Part shown: positions 49,233-58,674 of the stretch, one piece after another
Layout: each line of letters starts with the position of its first letter
How positions within the stretch are numbered: position 1 is the stretch's first letter
DNA from: Eriocheir sinensis
Taxonomy: Eukaryota > Arthropoda > Malacostraca > Decapoda > Varunidae
DNA: 64,000 bases
Reading direction: 5' to 3'
NCBI RefSeq assembly: GCF_024679095.1
Contig: NW_026110525.1
Coordinates: forward strand, 1 to 64,000
Translations under genes and position numbers: made by a program
Notes under the pieces: model-generated
Seen by the model: only the letters and a program-made list of their open reading frames with translations
The model's database searches: none
What the model was told of the DNA's origin: nothing

Positions 49233-50018
49233 GGTGCTACTTTGGCTTGTTATCTACAAGCAAAAGATATCTACACCACACTTTGGCTTGATATCTACAA
49301 GGAAAAAATATTTACACTATACGAATTTTTAGAAATTAGGTAACAAACTATAGATAACATACCGAAGCTGTCTGGAATGATGTCTGTGGCGGAATTAAGT
49401 GTGCTGTTGCTACATGTACCTTGTTGACTCGGGACTGGACCTTCCACCCATGCTTCAGGCTCTCTAACCACACATTCTCTCGAAACCAAGAGAAGTGTTT
49501 TCCTTGTTTTTATACCGTATGGAAGGGGGATCGGAGCTTCAACACTCAAACAGACATTCCACTCATGCTTCAGGCTCTCTAACCACACATTCTCTCGAAA
49601 CCAATGAAGAGAAATGTTTTCCTTGTTCTTGTACCACACATTCTCTCGAAACCAATGAAGAGAAGTGTTTTCCTTGTTCTTGTACCACACATTCTCTCGA
49701 AACCAATGAAGAGAAGTGTTTTCCTTGTTCTTGTACCACACATTCTCTCGAAACCAATGAAGAGAAGTGTTTTCCTTGTTCTTGTACCACACATTCTCTC
49801 GAAACCAATGAAGAGAAGTGTTTTCCTTGTTCTTGTACCACACATTCTCTCGAAACCAATGAAGAGAAGTGTTTTCCTTGTTCTTGTACCGTGTTGATTG
49901 TAATATAAGGTGTAGATCGCATAACAAAGTAGATTCAAGAGACGTAGATCGCAATGTAAGTGTAGATATCATGCCAAAGTAGATTCATGACACGTAGATA
50001 ACAACCCAAAGTAGCACC
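49233..50018. mobile_element. 786-bp terminal-inverted-repeat element (MITE-like) with 8-bp target duplication
   Basis: Both ends read GGTGCTACTTTGG, one base differing, then TTGTTATCTAC (24 of 25 matching). CAACAAGA is duplicated at 49225-49232 and 50019-50026. The uninterrupted Penelope copy on the left has it once, which gives a true empty site. Subterminal GATATCTAC/CTACTTTGG repeats occur inside both ends. The middle is a 51-bp tandem array. No transposase is encoded. An 8-bp duplication with a GG start fits hAT or Merlin, but the family is undecided. Confidence 0.92.
49530..49895. repeat. 51-bp tandem repeat, six near-identical copies plus a diverged one
   Basis: GTACCACACATTCTCTCG begins units at 49631, 49682, 49733, 49784 and 49835, with an earlier unit at about 49580 and a diverged one near 49470. 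Since 51 is a multiple of 3, several frames on both strands stay open, which makes spurious proteins of up to 225 residues. Confidence 0.97.
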
Positions 50019-50026
50019 CAACAAGA

Positions 50027-50243
50027 GAGGTCTCTAATCATAGGGAAGGGTTCGTCAGGTGGGCGGATAATGGCGCTAGATTAGCCCTCAGGTCAGGTAC
50101 ACGGAAAGGATCGTCAGGTAGGCAATACCCTATGCAGATGCTAAGTAAGAAATTTTGTATGTTGATATAAATAATGTGTTTTCAGCCCAGTGTATCAGTT
50201 TCTCTAAGGATGGCTTCTTAGCCGAAACGTTAGAAATTAAAGA
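50027..50243 (+). mobile_element. Penelope-like element, right arm, 3' part
   Basis: Resumes exactly at the sequence lost at 49232 (GAGGTCTCTAATCA) and runs to TTAGAAATTAAAGAAT. It has one copy of the 57-bp unit that is doubled in the left arm. Confidence 0.88.
50200..50232 (+). ncRNA. Hammerhead-like ribozyme core, right Penelope copy (mutated)
   Basis: CTAAGGA (50204-50210), GGC/GCC hairpin and GAAAC (50224-50228). The first block has A where the left copy has G, so the conserved CUGANGA is broken. Confidence 0.35.
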
Positions 50244-50960
50244 ATCTAAACTCTTCCCTGAGTTTACCCCCCACCAAACCTATCCACTTGTCAAAATGAA
50301 CAGCTCACATAAATATTTATCGTTTTTTCATAGCTAACTATATAATCAATCGTTGCTCGTTAGCAAGGGCTCGGGTTCCGGCGCGGCCAGAGGCACTCAG
50401 CACCAGGACAATGGTTCAGGCTCAACAAAAACAAACTCTGGCGCTTTGGGAACGCTGGACCACAAGTTCGCCGCCTTTGATCTTCATAAAGAGTTTATCA
50501 ACACGTCCAGCACGCCACACCGCGCCGCTCCCGCCGGGGCAGCGTGTGTGCCCCTGACGGACGCCCTTTTGGCTTTTTTTCAATGAACGCGATGAAAGTT
50601 GAGCCGAGTCAGGCGGCGGAACGTCATTATCTATCAAGGTGGATATCTTCTTTTCTGGGAACACAAGTGAAAGCGCTGTTTGCACCTGATGACATTTTCT
50701 CTTTTCTCACCCTTTTCACACAAAACTACCCTGATGCCTCCTACCTCCCCCCCCCTTTCTATGACGCTCTGCTTACCCTTTTCTCACCCTTTCTCACTCA
50801 CTCCCTGCTGCCTCCAACCTCTCCCAACCCCCCAACCCCCCTTATATGAGCCACGCTAATCCTAAACCGATCAATCTTCCTCCCCACTCCCCAATTCCTC
50901 CCCAATACTACAACATGCCCCTATCCAGGACCCCAACTACCTACCGCCCATTCGCACCTT
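50244..50960. other. Unassigned sequence
   Basis: Moderately GC-rich to 50650. A frame of 77 residues (50353-50586) has no recognised domain. The C-rich part 50730-50920 is low complexity. Confidence 0.5.
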
Positions 50961-50967
50961 CACCAAC

Positions 50968-51075
50968 CTCCTCCTCCTCCTCCGTTTCCTCCTCCTCCTC
51001 CTCCTCCTCCTCCTCCTCCTCCTCCTCCTCCTCCTCCTCCTCCTCCTCCTCCTCCTCCTCCTCCTCCTCCTCCTC
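50968..51075. repeat. (TCC)n at the 5' end of CR1 B
   Basis: About 30 near-perfect TCC units after position 50985. Confidence 0.97.
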
Positions 51076-52127
51076 CACATTGGACCAATCAATGGCAAAT
51101 GAAATTTAACGTTGACAAATGTAAAGTGTTACACATCGGAAGCAATAACAATCGCGTTCAGTACGTAATGAATGGCCAACAACTTTCTCCAGTAAGTAAA
51201 GAAAAGGATCTTGGAATCACTATATCAAGCGATTTAAAGCCCGGTCACCATTGTTCAGAGGTAGTTAAAACTGCAAACAAATTGGTTGGCTTCAACGGAC
51301 GAGTCTTTAATAATAAATCGGAAAAAGTAATATTAAAACTGTATAATTCCCTGGTTCGACCCCGTCTAGAGTACTGTGTACAGTTTTGGTTTCCCTATTA
51401 CAGAAAAGAGGTAGAAAAGTTAGAACGGGTTCAACGAAGAGTAACAAAAATGATTCCTAGATTGAGAAATTTATCTTATGAACAAAGGCTGAAAGAAGTA
51501 AATTTATTCAGCCTATCAAAACGAAGAATGCGAGGCGATCTAATAGAAGTGTTTAAAATGTTTAAAGGATTCAGTGATATTAATGCGGAAGATTACTTTA
51601 CAATTAATCGATCATATAAAACAAGAAGAAATAACAATTTTAAGATAAGTGAAAAAAGATTCTCGTCTCACGAAGCCAAACAATTCTTCTTCAATCGAGT
51701 TGTTAATGTTTGGAACTCTACCCTGTAATGTCTTTGATAGTACAACAGTTACGGCCTTCAAGAATAGATTAGACAGGTATTTTGAATCCAACCAGCAACT
51801 AAGATATTACTCATTGTCTTAATAACGTTAAGTTCTTTGAATACTGGTGTCCTTGTCTGTTTTTATCGCCCGGTTAGTGGTAGCAGTAATGGTAGTTCTT
51901 TCCTCTTTCCTACATAATTTCCATGCAGTTTTTCCATGTTGCATGGTTCTTTTTCCTTTCCTGCCAGCTTTGGCTGGAGGGATGTGGGGGTGGGGAGGAG
52001 CCTTCGCCTTTGCTGTCCTTCATCTTCCACCTTTGATTAGATAGTTAGTGTAGCTTGTCACAAACAGCCTCGTAAGGATCATCAGGTCTGCTGTTGTTTG
52101 TTCTTCCTTTGTGTTACTTTGTGTTTG
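51076..52127 (+). mobile_element. CR1-like retrotransposon family B, 5' truncated, between (TCC)n tracts
   Basis: Begins at TLDQSMANEI, just after the RT palm. The thumb and C-terminal frame run 51099-51728, and a 1-bp change near 51722 shifts the last 30 residues (to LRYYSLS at 51821). The 300-bp 3' UTR matches 20343-20648 and ends TTTGTGTTACTTTGTGTTTGTGTTCC, then (TCC)n at 52128-52142. The first 3' UTR half carries GCTTTGGCTGGAGGGATG, shared with 20470-20520. Confidence 0.92.
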
Positions 52128-52622
52128 TGTTCCTCCTCCTCCATCATTCGCACCTTGCCAAAGCTCCTCTTACTTTATTTGTCACTCACCCGCAAATGCT
52201 TTCATCCGCTCATCCTTAAGCCTCATTCTCCTCCTCCGCCTCCTCCTCCTCCTCCTCCTCCTCGTTCCCCATCACCCTACACAATGATGGAGGGATTTAG
52301 GAGCAGTGCCGAGAGTGCCTGTGGAATATGTATCAGCTTGGCACTCCCTCACACCCCTCCCTTACTCTCTCCTTCCCTCTTCCTGTCCTCCTTCCTTCGT
52401 CGTCGTTGTCACCGTCCTCCTCCTCCTCCTCCTCCTCCTCCTACTACTACTACTACTACTACTACTACCCATCCTCCTCCTGCTCTGTTTCCGCATCTTG
52501 CATTTCCCCATTCCTCTCCCTCTCCTTCCTATTCCTCTTCCTCCTCCTCTTCCTCCTCTTTCTCTCCTCCTCCTCCTCCTCCTCCTCCTCCTCCTCCTCC
52601 TCCTCCTCCTCCTCCTCCTCCG
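52128..52622. repeat. (TCC)n and (CTA)n tracts between two CR1 copies
   Basis: TCC at 52128-52142, 52228-52262, 52418-52440 and 52565-52622; CTA at 52440-52468. A 130-bp stretch of ordinary sequence lies around 52265-52390. Confidence 0.9.
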
Positions 52623-53088
52623 ACTCGACTCGAGCGACTCAACCTCTTCACGTTGGAAAAGAGACGCCTGCGGGGAGACAAGATACAAGTCTTTAAGTAC
52701 CTGAACAAGCTCAGCAACGTTGATCACTCCAAACTCTTCACGCTACAAACTAACCTGAGAACAAGAAACAACTGAAAAACAATTCAAGCAAAGCGATGCA
52801 ATACCGACATCGGTAGGAGTTATTTCTCGAATAGAGTTGTTCGCCACTGGAACAGCCTTCCTGCAGAAGTAGTTAGCGCAGAGACCATCAATTCCTTCAA
52901 GAAACGCATTGATCGCCACTTTGCTGCATCGGGAGTGAACTGAACGTTCCCAAGAGTAGATACACAAGTGCTTTAATCCTTCCCTGCAAGCCACTCCTAT
53001 GGCAAACGGATTGATTGAATCACTGAACGCAGGCAGCCTAGTAATGAGCCAACAGGCTTTCTGCTGCCTGCTAGTCCATGTTTCCATG
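52623..53088 (+). mobile_element. CR1 family A-type 3' fragment between (TCC)n tracts
   Basis: ORF2 C-terminus: RLNLFTLEKRRLRGDKIQVFKYLNKLSNVDHSKLFTLQTNLRTRNN, a TGA at 52774, then RSYFSNRVVRHWNSLPAEVV and RHFAASGVN. The 3' UTR ends in CCATGTTTCCATGTTTCC and then (TCC)n at 53089-53102. It is closest to the copy at 54355-56489. Confidence 0.92.
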
Positions 53089-53102
53089 TTTCCTCCTCCT
53101 CC

Positions 53103-53480
53103 TCACTCTCTCCCCCTCACTAGGTACTTGAGGAACAGGCATGATGGGGCGGAAGGTACATGAATTAGAAGAATAACATGACAAACAACGATGGAAGAAA
53201 GCTTTATCATTCATTCTAGAGACTCAAAATCATCCTCACTCTTGCCACTTACTCAAGACTCCTTCTAAACTCATCACAAGCATATATCATCTCTTACCCT
53301 CTCCTTCCTTTCCCCTCCCTTACTCTTCCTTCCCTCTCCCTCTTTCCGTCTTTTTACCTCCCCAAACCCATCTTCCCTTCCTTCTATCTCTTACCCTTCC
53401 TCCATCCCTCCCTCTACCCGCCCCCCCCTCCTAACAGTCTCCGAAAATGCCCTCTCTTTACAGTTTCATTTGGGTGAGCA
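53103..53480. other. Unassigned, C/T-rich
   Basis: Pyrimidine-rich 53280-53440. No feature recognised. Confidence 0.6.
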
Positions 53481-53552
53481 GCACACTTTTTTGTTTGTCT
53501 GTTTGTTTGTTTTTACCCGTGAGCTAATTCCTTTGCTGTAAAAAAAAATAAG
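53481..53552 (+). mobile_element. Family D, very short 3' end
   Basis: TTTTTTGTTTGT...CCGTGAGCTAATTCCTTTGCTGTAAAAAAAA matches the last 70 bases of D (28195-28275). Confidence 0.6.
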
Positions 53553-53586
53553 CCTAATTTTACATGGTCACCTCTCCATTAAAAGG

Positions 53587-53609
53587 TAATAGGTTAGGTT
53601 AGGTTAGGT
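53587..53609. repeat. Short interstitial (TTAGG)n, arthropod telomere-type
   Basis: TAGGTTAGGTTAGGTTAGG, about four units. A degenerate version is at 63559-63585. Confidence 0.75.
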
Positions 53610-53864
53610 GCGCGTGGCCTCGGTGCTCGTCTTCGTGTCTTCGGCCCTTGTCACTTCTCCATTAGAGTCTTTAATTATTCAGGCACAACCATCCTGTACC
53701 CTAAAGCTGACAGCCACGCGCCGGCCACATAGGAAATGCATTAAGGACTAATCCCGCCACCGACACCTGTCCACCGCCAAGTAGCTGACCAGGTAACCAA
53801 CGTGAATGCTCTCCCCTTCCCCTCCTCCCTCCCCTTTGCCTTGCCTAGCCTTACCTGACCTCAG

Positions 53865-54354
53865 AAGTAAGGAGAAGGAAGGAGAAGGGAGGAGAGGAAG
53901 AAGGAGGGGAGAGGAGAAATGAGAAAAGTGAAGGAGGAAGGTTGAGAAAAAAGAGAAGATAGTAGATAAGAGGTGAGGAGAGGAGAGGAAAGGAGAGAAA
54001 GGAGAGGAGAGGAGAGGAGAGGAGAGGAAAGGAAAGGAGAAGAGAAGAGAAGAGAAGAGGAGAGGAGAGGAGAGGAGAGGAGAGGAGAGGAAAGGAGAAG
54101 AGGAAGGAGAGGAGTAGAAATAAGAAAAGAGGAGAGTAAAGGAAGAGAAAAAGGAGATAATAGAGGAGTGAGGAGAGGTGAGAAGAGAAAACCAGAAAAA
54201 AAGAGGAGAGGAGTGGATAGGAAAGGAAAGGAAAAAGAGATAAGATAAGAGAAAAGGAATGAATAAAAGGGAAGGAAGTCGAGAGATGTGATACAAACGA
54301 TAAGGAGAAATACTAGAGGGGAGAGAGAGGAGGAGGAGGACAAGGAGGAGAAGG
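53865..54354. repeat. Purine tract with (GGAGA)n
   Basis: Almost pure A/G; pentamer GGAGA repeats at 53984-54100; GGA at 54325-54354 next to the CR1 3' end. Confidence 0.95.
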
Positions 54355-54539
54355 AAACATGGAAACATAGACGGGCAGGCAGCAGAAACCCTGTTGGCTC
54401 ATTACAAGGCTGCCTGTTTTAGTGATTTTATCAATCCGTCAGCCACGGAAGTGGCTTGCGGGAAGGATTAAAGCACTTGTGTACCTCCTCCAGGACACAT
54501 TCAGTTCACTCCCGATGCAGCAAAGTGCCGATCGATGCG

Positions 54540-55330
54540 TTTCTTGAAGAAGTTGATTGTCTCTGCGCTAACTACTTCTGCAGGAAGGCTGTTCCAGTGG
54601 CGAATAACTCTGTTTCTAGAAATAACTCCTGCCGATGTCGGTATTGCATCGCTTTGCTTGAGTTGTTTTTCCATTGTTTCTTGTCCTCAGGTTAGTTTGT
54701 AGCGTGAAGAATTTGGAGTGATCAACGTTGCTGAGCTTGTTCAGGTACTTTAAGACTTGTATCATGTCTCCCCGCAGTCGTCTCTTTTCCAACGTAAAGA
54801 GGCTGAGTAGCTCGAGTCGCTCTTCATAGGGCTTTGTCCTCAGTGATGGTATCATCTTCGTGGCGCGGCGCTGTACTCTCAAGTAATTCAATGTCTTTCC
54901 TGTAATTTGGAGACCAGAATTGCACGGCGTATTCCAGGTGGGGCCTTACCAGCGAATTGTACAAGGATAACATAACTCCCGGCGTCTTGTATTCGAAGTT
55001 CCTCGCTATGAACCCAAGCATTGTATTGGCTTTCTTACAAGCGGACTTGCAGTGTTTTGTTTGTTTCAAGTCACTACTGATGGTGACCCCGAGGTCTCTT
55101 TCCTCTTCCACTACCTGTAGTGCTTCGCCACCCATGTGGTATGTGTGGTTCCTGTTTCTGGATCCGATATGCATTACCTTACACTTGGTAGTGTTGAAGG
55201 ACATCTGCCATTTTTCTGACCACTGAGTGATCTGGTCCAGGTCTCTCTGGATAATTTCGAAGTCTGCTGTCGTGAGGGCCTTCCCACCCACCTTTGTGTC
55301 GTCGGCAAATTTTGAAAGAGTGGATTTTAA
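54540..55330 (-). pseudogene. CR1 A-type ORF2, thumb and C-terminus
   Basis: Frames 54824-55291 (ITQWSEKWQMSFNTTKCKVMHIG, VRPHLEYAVQFWSPNYRKDIELLE) and 54616-54891 (TKMIPSLRTKPYEERLELLSLFTLEKRRLRGD) join by a frameshift near 54880. The final residues are past a further shift near 54620. Confidence 0.85.
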
Positions 55331-55338
55331 TCCTAGTT

Positions 55339-56327
55339 CTATGTCGCTGATATATATATGATGAAGAGTACGGGTCCCAGCACTGACCCCTGTGGCACTT
55401 CACTTGTGACCAGGAGCCACTCGGAGGCCTGTCCGTTGAGTACAACTCGCTGTTTTCTTCCAGTGAGCCAGTCCTTGATCCACGCTGTCAGATTGCCGCC
55501 TAACCCCGCCGACCTAAGTTTCTTGACGAGTCTTTCATGTGGCACTTTGTCAAAGGCTTTTTGAAAGTCTAGATATATAACACCACTGGGGATATGATTA
55601 TCACAATTTTCATAGATACCTTGGAAGAAGTCCAGTAAGTTGGTTAAGCATGAGCGCTTGTTCCTGAAACAGTGCAGAGCATCGGAAATTATGTTGTTGT
55701 CTTCGAGGAACTTAACGAGTTTTTCTCTGATGATCTTCTCGAGAACTTTTCCTGCCACTGAGGTCAGGCTGATTGGTCTGTAGTTTAAGGCCACGCTTTT
55801 GTTTCCCTTTTTGTAGATCGGTGTTACGTTCGCTTGTTTCCAGTCTTCGGGAACTTTGTTTTGTTGTAGTGTCAGATTACAGATGGCGGTGAGTGGCTTG
55901 AGGATTTGCTGCTGAAGTTCCTTGAGCAGCCTGGGTGACAAGTCGTCGGGTCCGGTGGACTTATTTGGTTCGATACTTTTGCACGTTCCGTTCGTCAATT
56001 GCGCCAATTTCTAGTGGCATGATTCCCCTCGGGTATGGACTGGGTGTTCTCGACCGTGAACACAGATGCGAAGTTTTTGTTGAGAATTTCGACCATTTGT
56101 CTGCTTTCCTGAATTAGTACGTCATTTTCATCTTTAAGGGGACCGATATTGCTTTTTGTCTTCTTTTTGGTTCTTATATACGTGAAAAACTTTTTCGGAT
56201 TGGACTTGGCCTCGCGCGCAATTTGCTTTTCATAATCGCGTTTACGTTGTCGAATGAGAGTTCTGCAAGCTCTGAGGCTTTGATGGTACTGTTCGCGTGT
56301 CTCATCAGTGCTGTTTTCCTTTACCAA
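55339..56327 (-). pseudogene. CR1 A-type ORF2, linker and RT fingers/palm
   Basis: 222-residue frame 55339-56007: NKSTGPDDLSPRLL, NYRPISLTSVAGK, HCFRNKRSC (G to C), VIYLDFQKAFDKVPHE and EVPQGSVLGPVLF (G to E). It loses frame near 55360, just before the FADD box (read near 55295-55310). The linker 55995-56327 has KKFFTYIRTKKK and SNIGPLKDE. Confidence 0.87.
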
Positions 56328-56489
56328 GTTGTAATTTCTCTTCTTTAAATTTATCCCCCGTCGAACTTGGGTAGTAATGCATTATTTGTTCTCGTAGTCT
56401 TCATGGGGACAGTTTTTATTTTTACCTCAAGGAGTTTGTTCTTGAAGCCGTTCCATGCGCCTTGAAGCCGTTCCACGCGTAAAGCCGTT

Positions 56490-56945
56490 CCACACGAGGA
56501 GGAGTAGGAGGAGGAGAAGGAGAACATGGGAAACTAGGAAATGAAAGTGTAGGAAAATCAGGAGAAAGAGAATGATAATATATGGAAAGCGAAGAAAACA
56601 AAAGAAGGAGGAGGAGTAGGAGCAGAAAAGAGAGGGGGAGCAGGAGAAGTAAAAGGAGAAAGAGGAGGATAACATGGAAAACGAGATAAATGAGAGTAAA
56701 GAAAAGCAGGAGGAAGAGAATTAAGATATGGAAGGCGAAGAAAACAAAGAAACAAAAAAAAAGGAAAAGAAAAAGGAGGAAAGCTGATGATGATGAGGAG
56801 GAGGAGGCGGAGGAAAAAGGAGGATAACATGGAAAACGAGATAAATGAGAGTAAAGAAAAACAGGAGGAGGAAGAGAATGAGAATATTGAAGGCGAAGAA
56901 AACAAAAAGGACGAGAAGGAGGAAGATGATGATGATGATGATGAT

Positions 56946-56977
<32 letters not shown>

Positions 56978-57010
56978 TGAAAAGAAGATAATCCTAGCAG
57001 CGTATTTAGA
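56490..57010. repeat. Purine-rich minisatellite, unit about 150 bp, three degenerate copies
   Basis: AACATGG.AAAC...GA.AAATGA.AGT...CAGGA recurs near 56523, 56671 and 56827. GAT runs and GGA runs fill the unit ends. Confidence 0.75.
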
Positions 57011-57115
57011 GGTCATACTAACTTAATCAAGAGAAGCGTAAAGAAATGATAGTACTCAGAACCGGTTTGTTACGTGTGGTGTATCATTCTTTCCCTCTTC
57101 TTTCTCCTCGTTCAC

Positions 57116-57143
57116 CTCCTCCTGCTCCTCCTCCTCCTCCTCC
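57116..57143. repeat. (TCC)n-type tract before family E copy 2
   Basis: CCTCCTCCTGCTCCTCC... about nine units, ending where element sequence begins. Confidence 0.85.
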
Positions 57144-57962
57144 GCCTCCAACAAAACTCAGCTGCTCACTGTCTCCAGGTCGAGTGAGCCCCTGCCCCTG
57201 GCCTTCGAAGGAAAGGCACTGGCGTCCCAGGAAGAGGTGGATATTTTGGGGGTTACTTACGACAGGAAGCTAACCTTCAAATCCCACATCGAGCGATTCG
57301 CCAGAGAGGGCTCGGGGAAGCTGGCATCCCTGAGGAGGATGTCATGGCTTCTTGACAGCAAGGGGCTCCAGATCCTCTACAAGGCGCAAGTTCGCTCGTC
57401 CTTGGAGTACGCGTGCCTGGCGTGGAGAGGCTCGGCTCACAAACACCTCGTCCTCCTCGACAAGGTACAGGGCCGCGCAGCGAGGCTGATCAGGGACAGC
57501 GGCAGCATGCAGCAGCATCCGGGACTCTGCAGCCTCCAGCACCGCCGTGACGTGGCGGGGCTCACGGTGATGTACAAAATAGATCATCAGCGGGTCCATC
57601 ACCTCCAGGCTCAGAGGCAGCTCCTCCGGTGGGCCAAGGTAGCCACCAGATCAGCCTCCCGAGTTCCCTCAGAGCTGCTGCAGCCCCGCTGCAGAATGTG
57701 GCATCACCAGAGGCAGTTCATCAACATCTATATAACCTGGTGGAATGGACTGCTTGCCTCACAGCAATGACTGGGGAACATGACTGTGCAGCGCTTCAAG
57801 AAGCTGGTGAACGCGTGGCTGCCGTCATGAAATGCCCAGGCATCAAAGTTGGGCCTTCAGATAGGGAACACTAAACATGCTTCCTTTGGCCTGAAAACAC
57901 TGTAACTGTGTGTAATGTGCACTACATTGAACTCTGTAATATAAACGTGTAATCTGTATAAA
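57144..57962 (+). pseudogene. Non-LTR retrotransposon family E, 3' fragment
   Basis: RT C-terminal region (57237-57770, 177 residues): VDILGVTYDRKLTFKSH, LASLRRMSWLLDSKGLQILYKAQVRSSLEYACLAW, HRRDVAGLTVMYKI. The same order is seen at 905-1330. The tail (57771-57875) is in another frame. The 3' UTR ends TATAAATAAA and then (GA)n, as in copy 1. Confidence 0.85.
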
Positions 57963-57963
57963 T

Positions 57964-58009
<46 letters not shown>

Positions 58010-58036
58010 ATGCGGGGGGGAGGGGGGGGGGGGGGT
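57963..58036. repeat. (GA)n followed by a long G-run
   Basis: (GA)n with one interruption to 58009, then GCGGGGGGGAG and a run of about 14 G to 58036. Confidence 0.95.
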
Positions 58037-58363
58037 AGTAGGTAGGAAATCAGCGAAACGAAGAGGGAAATATAACAGTAAGATCACTCCCTTAGTTTCG
58101 CCCCAAGATGTGTAACACGAAGACGCGTCACTAAACACACGCCGGCTTGGCCACACGCACACCAATGAATCCCTCGTAAAACACACCGCGGAGGACTTAC
58201 CAATGGCGTGTTTTGATCAATACTCTATCAATAAACTGAGGAACCCCAAAACAAAACAATTGTAAAAATTAAAAAAATATATTAAAGTATCCCATAAAAT
58301 CTTATTAGTTTCCCTTTTAATTCATCGCATCGGATCACAGTCAGCATGCGGGAGGCTACGGCT

Positions 58364-58610
58364 CCACCTTTGTCCCTCTCCTCAACTCTAGACACGCCAG
58401 GAGCCAAAAGAATTGCTTCCTCGAGACCCTGTAATTATCTTAGCTATGCTCCAACTTTGTCCCTCTCCTCAACTCTAGACACGCCAGGAGCCAAAAGAAT
58501 TGCTTCCTCGAGACCCTGTAGTTATCTTAGCTATGCCACCTTTGTCCCTCTCCTCAACTCTAGACTCGCCAGGAGCCAAAAGAATTGCCTCACCTCCAAG
58601 CTCCCTACAA
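58364..58610. repeat. Three tandem repeats of about 86 bp upstream of the kinase gene
   Basis: CTTTGTCCCTCTCCTCAACT begins at 58368, 58455 and 58540 (periods 87 and 85). Each unit carries GCCAGGAGCCAAAAGAATTG; the first two also carry CTCGAGACCCTGTA. The last unit ends 25-60 bp before the TATA box. Confidence 0.95.
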
Positions 58611-58633
58611 CACTACCTCCAAGCCTCCCCACC

Positions 58634-58669
58634 TATATAAACCAGTGTACAGCTGTAAAGGTGTCAGTT
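58634..58669 (+). promoter_or_regulatory. TATA box and initiator of the kinase gene
   Basis: TATATAA at 58634-58640 and TCAGTT (arthropod initiator) at 58664-58669. The A of the initiator lies 32 bp after the first T of the TATA box, the usual spacing. The first ATG follows 9 bp later, which would leave a very short 5' leader. Confidence 0.65.
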
Positions 58670-58674
58670 ACCGA

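Larger units (their letters stand above)
54355..56489 (-). mobile_element. CR1 family A-type element, 5' truncated, between (GGA)n tracts
   Basis: Minus strand. 3' end GGAAACATGGAAACATAG, 3' UTR, ORF2 from the linker to the C-terminus. It is truncated just before the linker, where three copies of GAAGCCGTTCCA(C/T)GCG abut (GGA)n at about 56440-56495. No endonuclease or ORF1. Confidence 0.92.

Noticed and set aside
49530..49895. CRISPR-like regular spacing
   Set aside because: Units are contiguous 51-bp tandem copies with no unique spacers, in a eukaryotic transposon.
49295..49972. 225-residue minus-strand frame with 17-residue repeats (and several others over the same DNA)
   Set aside because: A 51-bp tandem repeat keeps many frames open on both strands; no start context or domain, and it lies inside a DNA transposon.
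50353..50586. 77-residue frame
   Set aside because: Looks less repetitive than its surroundings but shows no recognisable domain.
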